A stretch of DNA of 39,193 nt from Promethearchaeota archaeon (GCA_019058295.1 JAHPZI010000016.1:1-39193), one strand, 5' to 3'. Positions 25,058 through 34,117 are shown, counted from the first letter of the stretch. A program made the numbers and translations. The notes: generated by a model not told the origin, from the letters alone.

Positions 25058-28000
25058 TTAATCTCTAATTTTAAAAAGTTCAATAGTTTTAATAATAACT
25101 GGACCAATTAAACCCGATGGCATGAATTCCTTTCTGTTTTTATGATTTTTCCAGTTTTTACCCCCTTTTTCACCATAGCCATTTAACCGATTTCTAAGCG
25201 TTGGAGTTATCTCAATTTCTATTTTATTTTCACCACTTTTTATATAAGGTGTTATATCAATTTCATACGGATATACTAACAATGGATCTGTGAGGGAATT
25301 ATTAATACTTACTACAGCGACATCATGAACTCTTCCAAGGGAGAGAATAAATTTTAGGTTATTTTGGATGCTATTTTCTTCTATAGTAAATTTTGTGGTA
25401 TAAATACCTTTACTAGAACAATATTTTAATTCAGGAATTTCTCGCCAGTCTTTTAATTCTTCTAAATTCTTTTCAATTGATGAAATATTTCCCAAGTGGT
25501 CTCTAATGTTAGTTTTTAAATGCCATTTGTTTAATGGAATAGATATTAAATAGTCCTCATTGATTTCCATTACTTTTTCATCACCATTACTTAATTTTAC
25601 ACTAAATTTTCCAGGAGTATCACCATAGCATACAAGCTCACCATTAATCCTCTCAGATCTTAACTGACTTTCGATAATATGTAGTTTTTCTTCTGTTTTT
25701 TTGAATTCTATGATTATTGATCCATAGGCGTTAAACCATAAATCCATTTCTATAGAATTCTCCTCCTTTTTGTATTGTGCGGCTTGACATATTCTTCCAC
25801 TCCAAGGATCTAAAATGAATGGGATTTTATCTGAAGCGGAAAATCTAATATTTACCTTTTTTGGCTTGTTATGAGAGTGTCTTAAGAAATAATAGTCTGC
25901 TTCTTCACTTCTTTTAAGAATATAATAAATAGTTGGGTGTTCTTGATTATATATTAATTCGGGATTTATTTTTAGCTTCTGGATTAAAAATTGGGAGATA
26001 TTTTGATTCCTTTCAATCAAAAATGCTTTTTTATTTTCAATTAAATCATTTATAATCTTTTTAATTTCTTTGTCATTCTTCTCGAAATTTAAAAAACCTG
26101 GTTGCTCATCTGGTAATGTACCTAGGAAAATGATAGGAATTCCCGAGTTATTTATTTCTTTTAATTTTCGTGCAATATCTAATGAAATTTTTTCTATGTT
26201 TGGGAATATTAAAATGTCAAATTCTCCACATCCCACAATGAGTTTATTACTTGCAATTCTGTTACTTGCAATTCTGTTACTTGCAACTCTGCCATTTAAA
26301 ACACTTTCTTCGTTAATATGAGTATAAAAAAATCCATTAGAACTTAAATTATCAGTTAATTCTAATAATTGTAATGTCCATTTATCATCAGGATCCCGTT
26401 TTTTCTTTTTACTTGAAAGAGGAGCGGTTTCTGTTAGAGGAGCATCAAACTCATCTAAATAACCAGCCATTAATTCCTCCGTTTTTAAAGATGAATCACA
26501 ATAATTAAAAGCTGAATAATAAATCGCTATATTAGATACTGGTTTTCCGTGCTGTAATACATATTGACATCTTGTTATATATTTATTCATGATTGGAAAA
26601 AAATCCCAAAACGGATTCATTCTGCTAAAATTAGATGAAAAATTCGCTATCTGTGGAAGATATGGTGTGGAAAATCCACAAAATCCAGGATAAGGGAACT
26701 GCTTATTTTGATATGGAAATCCATGATATATCATTTGATTTATTCCAGAAATAAATAATCTATCCGCAGCAACCTTCCATTTAAGGGGTGTTGTCATATA
26801 ATCTCTCTGATTCCAAACAATTGATTCAGCAGTAACTATAGGTTTATTGTAGAGAATAGCAGCTGAACCCGCAAATTTTAAAAAATCAATTCCACCTCCC
26901 GCATATAAATTTTCGGTTTCAGGAATATGCGCAATACCATATGTTTTTAATGTGTCTGCTCTAATCCCATAGGCTTGTATCCGATTTTTTAATTTATTAT
27001 TTTCGTCCCAAATTGTCATAGTCTTCACAAACTCTTCTGAAAAAAGATCGGAAATTGTTTTTTCATAATCATATCTAATTTTTTCTCCGATAGTACCTTG
27101 AAAATCAAACAAGGGCATATTTCCACCAAAAAATGCATGGAGATATTTATTATCTCTATAAGGAGCAAAACAGATTGGTAAAAATGGTCTAAGATTATAG
27201 CCTCGTCTTTTTTCAAATTTATTTAGAAGATCTTCAGTCCATAACCAACTAGAAGCTAATTCAAGGCTATCCGTGAAAATTGCTCGAAGTGTTGTGCCGA
27301 AATGATTTTCAAAATACTTTTTGCCCTCTCCAAGATGTAAATCCAAATGTTTTTTAATTGCTTTGGATGAAAGATGATCTAATACTAAACTTCCCTTTTC
27401 TGGTTCTGAACGACTATCTACTAACGGATGTACTCCTGAAGGGCCACTATAAAAAGAGAGAATTTGCCAAATTCCCTCAGGAATGTTCCAATTTAAATAT
27501 AGATCATCATTAACTTTATCAGTTAAATCTATAATCGAATCTTTATCAATGTAGGTGGTTTTAAATTTACTAAATGCAATTTTTCCAGGTTTTTCAGGTT
27601 TAAATGCAACTACAGCTTCTAATTTAATTCCCTCATCAATATCCTCAATAATACCTAGACCCATTTTTGGTGGCCTAATATACTCTGGAATTTTATCAGA
27701 ATATTCTAATGGTCCTTCAATAGTTTGCTCACCTACCATTAATACTTTCATGGAATCTTCGGGTGAAATATGAGTCCCTCCAGCGGGCCAAGAAGAACTA
27801 ATGGTTAAATCCATTATCATTCCTCGCTTGGATGCTTCGTCTAAAACTGCTTTTACCATTTCATAATAATAAGGTTGCATAAATCTATGGGAACGAGCAG
27901 CTCTCTCCTTATCCTTCTTTTCTAAATCCATAGGTGAACCAATCATAAAAACTTGGATTTCAGCACCTAAAAATCCCGCTTCGTCTAACTCTTTAACTTC

Positions 28001-28120
28001 TTCTATTAATTCGTCTTTATCAACATCTAATCCAGTCCACCACCATCGTACAAGAGGACGAGCATCATTCGGAGGGCCCTTAAATTCAGACCAATCAACA
28101 TCTTTTAAATTGAAAGACAT
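25058..28120 (-). CDS. GH106-like glycoside hydrolase (alpha-L-rhamnosidase family)
   Basis: 1020 residues from the ATG at 28120; the longer frame begins at a TTG inside the upstream PUA gene and is less likely. The N-terminus has the family hallmark P-P-x-D-A-R-P-L-V-R-W-W-W with DELIEEVKELDEAGFLGAEIQVF (about 14-55), matching the glycosyl hydrolase 106/alpha-L-rhamnosidase N-terminal barrel. The last 150 residues look like a beta-sandwich accessory domain, as in family members. There is no signal peptide, so the enzyme should be cytoplasmic, unlike most secreted bacterial relatives. A five-residue A-S-N-R-I expansion (three copies) lies near residue 615. Substrate specificity is unproven. 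It is 13 bases downstream of the PUA gene and probably co-transcribed. Confidence 0.8.
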   Translation of the reverse strand: MSFNLKDVDWSEFKGPPNDARPLVRWWWTGLDVDKDELIEEVKELDEAGFLGAEIQVFMIGSPMDLEKKDKERAARSHRFMQPYYYEMVKAVLDEASKRGMIMDLTISSSWPAGGTHISPEDSMKVLMVGEQTIEGPLEYSDKIPEYIRPPKMGLGIIEDIDEGIKLEAVVAFKPEKPGKIAFSKFKTTYIDKDSIIDLTDKVNDDLYLNWNIPEGIWQILSFYSGPSGVHPLVDSRSEPEKGSLVLDHLSSKAIKKHLDLHLGEGKKYFENHFGTTLRAIFTDSLELASSWLWTEDLLNKFEKRRGYNLRPFLPICFAPYRDNKYLHAFFGGNMPLFDFQGTIGEKIRYDYEKTISDLFSEEFVKTMTIWDENNKLKNRIQAYGIRADTLKTYGIAHIPETENLYAGGGIDFLKFAGSAAILYNKPIVTAESIVWNQRDYMTTPLKWKVAADRLFISGINQMIYHGFPYQNKQFPYPGFCGFSTPYLPQIANFSSNFSRMNPFWDFFPIMNKYITRCQYVLQHGKPVSNIAIYYSAFNYCDSSLKTEELMAGYLDEFDAPLTETAPLSSKKKKRDPDDKWTLQLLELTDNLSSNGFFYTHINEESVLNGRVASNRIASNRIASNKLIVGCGEFDILIFPNIEKISLDIARKLKEINNSGIPIIFLGTLPDEQPGFLNFEKNDKEIKKIINDLIENKKAFLIERNQNISQFLIQKLKINPELIYNQEHPTIYYILKRSEEADYYFLRHSHNKPKKVNIRFSASDKIPFILDPWSGRICQAAQYKKEENSIEMDLWFNAYGSIIIEFKKTEEKLHIIESQLRSERINGELVCYGDTPGKFSVKLSNGDEKVMEINEDYLISIPLNKWHLKTNIRDHLGNISSIEKNLEELKDWREIPELKYCSSKGIYTTKFTIEENSIQNNLKFILSLGRVHDVAVVSINNSLTDPLLVYPYEIDITPYIKSGENKIEIEITPTLRNRLNGYGEKGGKNWKNHKNRKEFMPSGLIGPVIIKTIELFKIRD
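26247..26291. repeat. 15-bp x 3 in-frame repeat in the glycosidase gene
   Basis: Three tandem copies of a 15-base unit at 26247, 26262 and 26277, the last with one change, encode an ASNRI-type pentapeptide on the minus strand. It is a local slippage expansion that keeps the frame. Confidence 0.85.
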
Positions 28121-28133
28121 GTGAGGTTCACGA

Positions 28134-28640
28134 TTATTTAAAATTCTTTTCAAAGTTCCAAACAGAATCTTGAATTGTATGTAGATTTTTAACTACTTTT
28201 CCAGAAGTTTTTGCCTCCATTTCTTTCGCATTAAAAAGGGCTTTACCTACAGCTAAAGGCCTTTTATGATTCTCATCAACTATTTGCATAATATCTCCCT
28301 TTTTGATGGAAGCATCAATTTCTGTAATACCAGGACGCATAATATCAGCTCCATTTGTTACAAATCTAATTGCGCCTTTATCTACGACGATAGTTTTTAA
28401 ATCAACCTTTTTATCTAATAATAAGGTTAAAACCGGAATATATCCCTCCTTTGATTTCCAAAGCTTTAGTTCATTATTAACAGCATATAATGTATCCCCT
28501 GCTTCAGTATTGATTACTTCAACAGTACATTTACCGGGGAAAATTTGGTTTATGAATTTTTCGTCGTATTGTTTCAGAATTACTTCCTTAAGTTTCTTAA
28601 TTTCTGTGTGTTTGATAAAATGCCTATTTCTTATATTCAT
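28134..28640 (-). CDS. DUF1947/PUA-domain RNA-binding protein (MCT-1/Tma20-like)
   Basis: 168 residues. The N-terminal half (RNRHFIKHTEIKKLKEVI...YAVNNELKLWKSKEGYIPVL) matches the archaeal DUF1947 domain. The C-terminal half is a PUA domain, with VVDKGAIRFVTNGADIMRPGI (about 92-112) and DIMQIVDENHKRPLAVGKAL (about 122-141). Archaeal homologues of about 155-170 residues are relatives of eukaryotic MCTS1/Tma20, which act with DENR in ribosome recycling and reinitiation. It is the first gene of a probable operon with the glycosidase, an arrangement with no obvious functional sense. Confidence 0.87.
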   Translation of the reverse strand: MNIRNRHFIKHTEIKKLKEVILKQYDEKFINQIFPGKCTVEVINTEAGDTLYAVNNELKLWKSKEGYIPVLTLLLDKKVDLKTIVVDKGAIRFVTNGADIMRPGITEIDASIKKGDIMQIVDENHKRPLAVGKALFNAKEMEAKTSGKVVKNLHTIQDSVWNFEKNFK

Positions 28641-28715
28641 TTGTCAAAAAATAATAAAATTTAATATAATAAAAACCTATTAGCTTTTTATAACCAGACT
28701 CTAAAAAATAAATAT

Positions 28716-28724
28716 CTATATAAG
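28716..28724 (+). promoter_or_regulatory. Putative TATA box of the Rab-like GTPase gene
   Basis: CTATATAAG at 28716-28724 lies about 70 bases before the ATG and would give a start near 28745-28750 and a leader of about 45-50 bases. The leader contains a strong AAAAGGAGGT ribosome site at 28775-28784, nine bases before the ATG. The TATA call is pattern-based only. Confidence 0.3.
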
Positions 28725-28793
28725 TTTATAATTTATTATAGATTAAAAAAAAACAAAATCTTTTAGTATATTATAAAAGGAGGTTTCCCCTTT

Positions 28794-29363
28794 ATGAGTG
28801 AAAATAACGATAAAATTGTGTTTCAAGGTCAAACTGAGACAATTTATAAGATAATCGTAATTGGTGACCCCTCTGTTGGTAAAACGAGTCTATTAAGCAA
28901 ATTCTCAACGAATCTCTTCCCAGAGCAGTACCTGCCAACGGTAGGTGTAAACATAGTTAAGGAGCGATTAGAAACCACTATTAATAACGAGGATATAATT
29001 GTTAATTTAATGATGTGGGACGTAGCTGGTCAGCCACAATTCTATATGCTACATAAACCCTATTTCAATGGAGCTGATGGTATAATTTTAGTTTTTGACA
29101 TTACGAGGAGTTCTAGCTTTTCCAATGTAAAAAATTGGTGGAATACGTGCATAAAACATGGGCTTAGTTCAATCCCTCGTGTTTTAATCGGTAATAAGGT
29201 TGATTTAAAAGACGACCGGAAGATAGTACAGCCCCACGCGAACCATTTAAGTGAAGAATTAAACGCTGAGTATTTCGAGACTTCAGCAAAAACAGGTGAT
29301 AATGTAAAATTAATCTTTGAAACTATTGCAAAGAAAGTATTTCATTCAAAATCAAAAAAATGA
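28794..29363 (+). CDS. Rab/Ras-type small GTPase
   Basis: 189-residue small GTPase with every core motif. G1 is GDPSVGKTS (24-32). G2 threonine T49 lies in LPTVG. G3 is WDVAGQ (75-80), with the catalytic glutamine Q80. G4 is NKVD (134-137) and G5 ETSAKTG (162-168). The WD-x-AGQ motif and IGNKVDL follow Rab/Ras rather than Arf usage. The C-terminus is basic (HSKSKK) and has no cysteine, so eukaryotic-style prenylation is not expected; membrane contact, if any, would be electrostatic or through partners. Asgard archaea carry many such GTPases. It neighbours a convergent coiled-coil gene and a longin-Arf GTPase. Confidence 0.93.
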   Translation: MSENNDKIVFQGQTETIYKIIVIGDPSVGKTSLLSKFSTNLFPEQYLPTVGVNIVKERLETTINNEDIIVNLMMWDVAGQPQFYMLHKPYFNGADGIILVFDITRSSSFSNVKNWWNTCIKHGLSSIPRVLIGNKVDLKDDRKIVQPHANHLSEELNAEYFETSAKTGDNVKLIFETIAKKVFHSKSKK

Positions 29364-29433
29364 TTGGGTGGCCTTGTCTAATATTTTTGCTAGGGCTAAT
29401 TCTATAAAAATTTTTTTCAAATTCTCCTTTTAA

Positions 29434-30021
29434 TTATAACCTATTTATCCAGAACCCGATTTTTTCCTTAATGTTATTTTTTAAATTCTCTGTTAATGTA
29501 TTTTTGTCATTTAGTAAATTTATTACCTGTGAAATCTCGTAAGGGATTTTACTTCCACCTATAGATGTAAAAATTTTATGTTTAATAGATTCCAGATATG
29601 TTTTAATCAATTGAATATCTTCCATATTATCCATTTCAAACATAAATTCTGATAATTGATTTGAAATTGACTGTTTGATTTCTGTAATTGAGATATCTCT
29701 TTCAATAATTTCACTTTTTTCATGAGTTATATTACTTTGAATTAAAGATTTTATTAGTTCAAGTTCCATTTCTAAAGTATTTTGATTATCGATGATTTTA
29801 ATTAATTGAGGAGTAAGTCCCTTAATTTCAATCGTAGCTTTGTCTAAATCTTCAATTTTATCAGACAGGTACTTTATTGTGTGCGTAGTTTTCCCAAATT
29901 TAGTTATAAGATCTAAACCAAATTTCTGAAGTATTTTTGAAAGTTCATCCATTTTTTTATCTATCTTTTCTAATACTATTTTAACACTCTCCTCTTGTTT
30001 TCGATTATCTGAGTTTGACAT
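29434..30021 (-). CDS. Coiled-coil protein between two GTPase genes
   Basis: 195 residues, helical and rich in heptad-like patterns (VKIVLEKIDKKMDELSKILQ, about 13-32; further heptads to about 140), ending in a compact helical part with a tryptophan (GFWINRL). No family recognised. AGGAGA lies seven bases before the ATG. Its position between and facing away from two GTPase genes makes a regulator or effector role conceivable, but nothing in its sequence proves it. It was compared with ESCRT-III and does not show the expected basic first helix. Confidence 0.6.
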   Translation of the reverse strand: MSNSDNRKQEESVKIVLEKIDKKMDELSKILQKFGLDLITKFGKTTHTIKYLSDKIEDLDKATIEIKGLTPQLIKIIDNQNTLEMELELIKSLIQSNITHEKSEIIERDISITEIKQSISNQLSEFMFEMDNMEDIQLIKTYLESIKHKIFTSIGGSKIPYEISQVINLLNDKNTLTENLKNNIKEKIGFWINRL

Positions 30022-30134
30022 TAATTATCTCCTAAATAAAGAATTTTTAGAATAACATATTTTTTTATTTAATTAATATATTTTTTAAATAAAAAACTTC
30101 TCAAGATTAGTAAAAAACTGATCGACTGATATTC

Positions 30135-31019
30135 ATGATCCAGTATATAAACATAATGACCAAGGATGGCAAATCATTGCTATTTAGGAATTATGGAGAT
30201 TCCGAAATTGATAGAGATTTATTGGCGGGATTTTTAAGTGCTTTTTCAGGATTCATGAAAGAAATTAGTCGTTCTGACATTAAAAGTACCTCTACAGAAG
30301 ATTTTAAATATTATTATACCGTGGTTAATTCCTTTATAATAGTTGTATGTGCGGATTTAGAAGATGATGACGCTCAGGTATATTCAAAAATTAATAAAAT
30401 TAGAGCTCAATTTATTACAAATTATGGTAAGATGTTTGAGAATGGCAATTGGGATGGAAATCGCACTATTTTTTACGATTTTGAAAAGGAATTAGATACT
30501 ATCGTTTTAGGCGCATTAAAAGTAAGTATTATTGGATTCGGTGGAGTAGGAAAAACTAGTTTACTTCATCTTATATGCGGAAGAGATATTAATCTTGAGT
30601 ATGTTCCAACGATTACTGCAAACATAAGTTCATTTAAAGGAGGAGAATTAGGTAGCCGAGAGATAGTTTTCTGGGACTTCGCTGGACAGAAACAGTTCAA
30701 GACTTTATGGGGGAGTTTATTAGACAATACACAAATCGCACTTTTAGTATTAGATTCAACTTTTGAGAATTTAAATTCTTCTAAAGAAATTATTAAAGAT
30801 GTTTTGGAAAAATATTACAAAGGTTATTTAATAATAGGAATAGCAAACAAACAAGATTTGTCCCATAGGCTTACTCCTGAATTTTGTGAGAAAATTCTTG
30901 CAAATTTATCTGATAAAATACCCCCTATAAAAGTTCATGGAATGATTGCTATCAATCCAAATTATCGTGAAAAAATTTTAGCAATATTAAGAAACGCTAT
31001 TAATTCATTGAAAAGTTAA
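30135..31019 (+). CDS. Longin-like domain fused to an Arf-like GTPase
   Basis: 294 residues in two parts. Residues 1-120 read as a longin/roadblock-type fold: INIMTKDGKSLLFRNYGDS at the first strands, LLAGFLSAFSGFMKEI as helix 1, YYYTVVNSFIIVVCADL as the central strands, then a long helix (VYSKINKIRAQFITNYG). The length and order favour longin. Residues 128-294 are a GTPase: G1 GFGGVGKTS (134-142), G2 threonine in VPTITANI, G3 WDFAGQ (180-185), and G4 NKQDL (238-242), the Arf/Arl/SR-beta form. There is no canonical SAK motif. There is no N-terminal amphipathic helix as in Arf, because the longin takes its place. The fusion resembles a one-chain version of the SR-alpha longin with SR-beta. It is followed after five bases by a phosphohexomutase gene. 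Confidence 0.85.
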   Translation: MIQYINIMTKDGKSLLFRNYGDSEIDRDLLAGFLSAFSGFMKEISRSDIKSTSTEDFKYYYTVVNSFIIVVCADLEDDDAQVYSKINKIRAQFITNYGKMFENGNWDGNRTIFYDFEKELDTIVLGALKVSIIGFGGVGKTSLLHLICGRDINLEYVPTITANISSFKGGELGSREIVFWDFAGQKQFKTLWGSLLDNTQIALLVLDSTFENLNSSKEIIKDVLEKYYKGYLIIGIANKQDLSHRLTPEFCEKILANLSDKIPPIKVHGMIAINPNYREKILAILRNAINSLKS

Positions 31020-31024
31020 ATTAG

Positions 31025-32779
31025 GTGAATTATTTGATTGAATTTGAAATAGAAGATATAAAATTTGAAGAAGGTAAAAATGGTATAAAAATCCTAAAAT
31101 TGCCCAACTTAACTGAGGAAGAGATAAAGTTAATCGATCCAATAGTTGCTCCAACGTCTGGGTTGAGAATTCAAATCTATGATATTATAGAAGAGAATGA
31201 AAAATATTTACTAACAAAACGCAACTTATACCTATTTCTTAGAATGTTTAAGGCAATCAGCCTAAAATTTAAAGAATTAAAAAATAATCAAAATTTAAAA
31301 ATTCTTTTATTCACTGATAATAGACCGAGTAAGGACATCTTATTAAACTACTGTTCACAAATTTTTGCTTATGATGGCTTCGAAATCTATTATCAAAAAG
31401 ATAATCCTGGTGAATCCAAAATTTCTTCTCCATATGGAGCAGCTTCGGTTGCTTTATATGAAGATATAAATTTAATTATTGTATTAACCGCTAGTCATAA
31501 TGATTTATCTTGGAATGGTATCAAATTATATATAGATTATCCTATTCCCATGTCAGGTGTTATCTTTAAAGATATTTCTAAAAAAGCTCTTGAGGTAAAA
31601 GAAATTCATTTACAAACAGAATTCACACCGATTGGCATAGACGCAGAACAAAAAAATAACGATTATGTTGTTAATCTATTATCAAAAGTTATAGAAATTG
31701 AAAGTTTAAAGAATAAAAACATTGTTATTTGGCCTTATTTGGGTAAAGCTAGAGGTATTGTTAATTTATTTAAACAATATGGCGCAAATGTTGTTCTTAT
31801 CGAAGAGGAACTCAATCCTCCTAATCCTTTGAAGAATCTACAAGAATCTAAATTGCAGAGAATTATGGCTCAAGCAGATTCTAACTTGGCATTATTGCTT
31901 GATGCTGATAGAGACAGAATTGTATTGTATGTAAAGCAGAATGGAGAATATTTCACCTATATCCCTAATGAAATCTATTCAGCTATGCACAATATCTTAG
32001 CTCGTAATTTCAATAAAAAAATTATAAATATAAGGACAATTCCGAGTGATTTAAGAGGAGATGAGACAAGTTTCATTAATCTTCTCAGCGGAGTTGGCTA
32101 TAAGCACATCGGGATTTTATTATATTTTCTATTAGGTATCGAAGTAGAACAGTCCAAGGTAGACACAGCAATTTTATATATGGAAGATGAGAACAAAAAG
32201 TTAATAAAATTTAATAATCCTGCCCCTTTAAGAAGACAGATAATCTCTCTGATGGAGAAGCAAGGAATTGAGGATGAAAGCTTCATCATAGTGATGTGGG
32301 AGGAATCTGGGGGGCATACTTTAAATGTTTTAAAGGTATCCAAGAATTCTGAGACAGGAGAATTTGAATTTTCCTCAGACTTTACAATTATCGCTGACAA
32401 ATATCCCGTGCCTGCATTAGTCTTGATTTCAGAACTAATATGTAGAGGATTTGTGATTTCTAAGTCAATAGATTGGTCAATTGTAGGAATTAACAGAACA
32501 ATCCCTGCCACAGATGAAGAGAAAGTTAGAATAATGAAAAACTTTGAAAATAACGATGATAAAACTATTAGTATTAAGGATAAAGAATATAAGATAAAGT
32601 CCTTATCAGATAATAATGGGATGATAGATATTTATCAATTAAAAAGTGTTGATTCTACCTTATATTTTAGACCTTCTGGGACGGGTCCTGATGTTAGGTT
32701 CTATATTTTTGGTAAAAGAGAAACATATTTAAAAGAAATCCAGACCGTAATGAAAAATATCGAAGAAAATTTTAAATAA
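31025..32779 (+). CDS. Phosphohexomutase (phosphomannomutase/phosphoglucomutase family)
   Basis: 584 residues with all four loops of the alpha-D-phosphohexomutase family. The phosphoserine loop is TASHND (155-160, S157; canonical TASHNP). The metal loop is DADRDR (293-298; canonical DGDxDR). The sugar-recognition loop is EESGGH (426-431). The phosphate loop is RPSGTGP (549-555). Departures at D160 and A294 are unusual but do not remove known catalytic groups. It is longer than the 450-residue norm, mainly through a 90-residue N-terminal lead. The start is uncertain between GTG 31025 and TTG 31034, the latter well spaced from AGGTGA. It would convert hexose 1- and 6-phosphates for glycan precursors. 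Its operon link to the longin-Arf GTPase is unexplained. Confidence 0.85.
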   Translation: MNYLIEFEIEDIKFEEGKNGIKILKLPNLTEEEIKLIDPIVAPTSGLRIQIYDIIEENEKYLLTKRNLYLFLRMFKAISLKFKELKNNQNLKILLFTDNRPSKDILLNYCSQIFAYDGFEIYYQKDNPGESKISSPYGAASVALYEDINLIIVLTASHNDLSWNGIKLYIDYPIPMSGVIFKDISKKALEVKEIHLQTEFTPIGIDAEQKNNDYVVNLLSKVIEIESLKNKNIVIWPYLGKARGIVNLFKQYGANVVLIEEELNPPNPLKNLQESKLQRIMAQADSNLALLLDADRDRIVLYVKQNGEYFTYIPNEIYSAMHNILARNFNKKIINIRTIPSDLRGDETSFINLLSGVGYKHIGILLYFLLGIEVEQSKVDTAILYMEDENKKLIKFNNPAPLRRQIISLMEKQGIEDESFIIVMWEESGGHTLNVLKVSKNSETGEFEFSSDFTIIADKYPVPALVLISELICRGFVISKSIDWSIVGINRTIPATDEEKVRIMKNFENNDDKTISIKDKEYKIKSLSDNNGMIDIYQLKSVDSTLYFRPSGTGPDVRFYIFGKRETYLKEIQTVMKNIEENFK

Positions 32780-32819
32780 ATTTCTTATCTAACATATTAG
32801 TTATTAACTCTAATTGTTA

Positions 32820-32827
32820 TTTTTTTT
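32820..32827 (+). terminator. T-run terminator after the phosphohexomutase
   Basis: Eight T about 40 bases after the stop of the GTPase-phosphohexomutase operon and just before the convergent dehydrogenase-like gene. Confidence 0.35.
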
Positions 32828-32831
32828 AATT

Positions 32832-34010
32832 TCAAATCTTTTTCTTACTTTTTACTCTTTTTCTTTCTTTTAAGTAATGAGAGATAAAACCAAATATTAT
32901 CTTTCGATACATTTTTTTTGCTAAATCAGGACCGAGTGCTTCAGGTGCATATGCTCCGCGTTTCCTTATTTTCCCTAAAGCTATTTCTTCTGAGAGGACT
33001 GCGATGGGAATTGAGGTGTCCATAGCCATGTCAAAATATTCTGGATTAAATCCTTTTACAGTTAGCTTTTTTATTTTAATTTTTTTTTTGCCCTTTCTCA
33101 ATCCCTTTACTTTAACTTGAATACCTCCACCAAAGTTCGCTGTTTCATAATCAATTTTACTTAAATCTATATGCTTGCCAAGTTCCAATTTCATATATTC
33201 ATAGGGAGCTTCAGCTTTAGCACTCTCAATTATAATTTTTTCTAAATCTAATCTTTTTTCCAATGCTTCTCGAAATACTTCACTTAATCCAAAAGGTACT
33301 ATGTTTCCTTTACAAGAAGCAGAACGGAGGTTTGGAAAATAAAGAGGTAATGTTATAGGTTCACTATGACCTGAATGATATACTAAGCAAGGTGTTTTAT
33401 TAAGAATTATTTCTTCTGCCCCATCTTTAAATCCAGTTACGGTAATAATATTGCCATCCTTATATGTTGGGATTTCTCCAAATTCCTCATTTATAAAATC
33501 TATTAGAGTGCCTATTCCTTCAGAAATATCTATGGTCTCAACATCACCCATTCCAGTAACCCATGCGATGTGTGCTTCGAGGACTGTATCAAACTTAGAT
33601 GCTAATTTTGCTACTAGAAGATTTGTGATACCTGGAGACGCTCCTAGGCCTGTTATTAATGTTAGCCCTGCTTCTTTCCATTTTTCATTTTGTGAAAGTA
33701 GAGCTTTTGTTATTTCGATATCTGCGCAAGCATCAGTATAATGAATTCCGGCTTTAAAAGCAGCATCAGCTACTATAGTTCCATGTCGAAAATAAGGTGC
33801 TACCACGTTTATTGCCAAATCTACTTCTTTTAGAGTTTCTACTAATAAGTCATTATTATAAATATCTACTATTCTCTCCTCTACACCCATTAATCCCGTT
33901 TTCGTTAAATCTAATGCTAAAACTTTATCAATTTTACCCCTTTCAACAAGTGCTTTACACGAAGCACTTCCAACATAACCTTGTGCTCCAATAACTGCTA
34001 TAGAAGTCAT
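32832..34010 (-). CDS. Saccharopine dehydrogenase-like NADP-binding protein
   Basis: 392 residues. N-terminal Rossmann motif AVIGAQGYVGSASCKALVERG (GxxGxxG, 8-13 region), then ADAAFKAGIHYTDACADI and GLGASPGITNLLV. All three are typical of the saccharopine dehydrogenase/homospermidine-synthase-like superfamily (Sacchrp_dh_NADP). Members reduce or oxidise amino-acid-like substrates or have unassigned roles, and the residues here do not fix a substrate. It lies downstream of the EAP30-like gene on the same strand with a 107-base gap and a T-run between, so probably separate transcription. Confidence 0.8.
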   Translation of the reverse strand: MTSIAVIGAQGYVGSASCKALVERGKIDKVLALDLTKTGLMGVEERIVDIYNNDLLVETLKEVDLAINVVAPYFRHGTIVADAAFKAGIHYTDACADIEITKALLSQNEKWKEAGLTLITGLGASPGITNLLVAKLASKFDTVLEAHIAWVTGMGDVETIDISEGIGTLIDFINEEFGEIPTYKDGNIITVTGFKDGAEEIILNKTPCLVYHSGHSEPITLPLYFPNLRSASCKGNIVPFGLSEVFREALEKRLDLEKIIIESAKAEAPYEYMKLELGKHIDLSKIDYETANFGGGIQVKVKGLRKGKKKIKIKKLTVKGFNPEYFDMAMDTSIPIAVLSEEIALGKIRKRGAYAPEALGPDLAKKMYRKIIFGFISHYLKERKRVKSKKKI

Positions 34011-34083
34011 ACTTACTTATTTTTCATAATGTAGCTAAGAATAATATAATTATATTTTTATAATTATATAAAGTGTCCAAGAT

Positions 34084-34092
34084 AAAAAAAAA
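34084..34092 (-). terminator. T9 terminator of the EAP30-like gene
   Basis: Nine A on the plus strand (T9 on the minus strand) about 25 bases past the end of the minus-strand winged-helix gene. Confidence 0.4.
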
Positions 34093-34117
34093 TATCTCTA
34101 ACTTTAATCAGTTTGAA

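Noticed and set aside
28794..29363. C-terminal prenylation site on the Rab-like GTPase
   Set aside because: The protein ends HSKSKK with no cysteine, so no CaaX or CC motif exists.
29434..30021. ESCRT-III (Snf7) identity for the coiled-coil protein
   Set aside because: It lacks the basic first helix and the usual helix pattern; only generic heptads are visible.
32098..32511. Minus-strand frame of 137 codons
   Set aside because: Antisense to the phosphohexomutase, which carries all family loops; no independent start signal.
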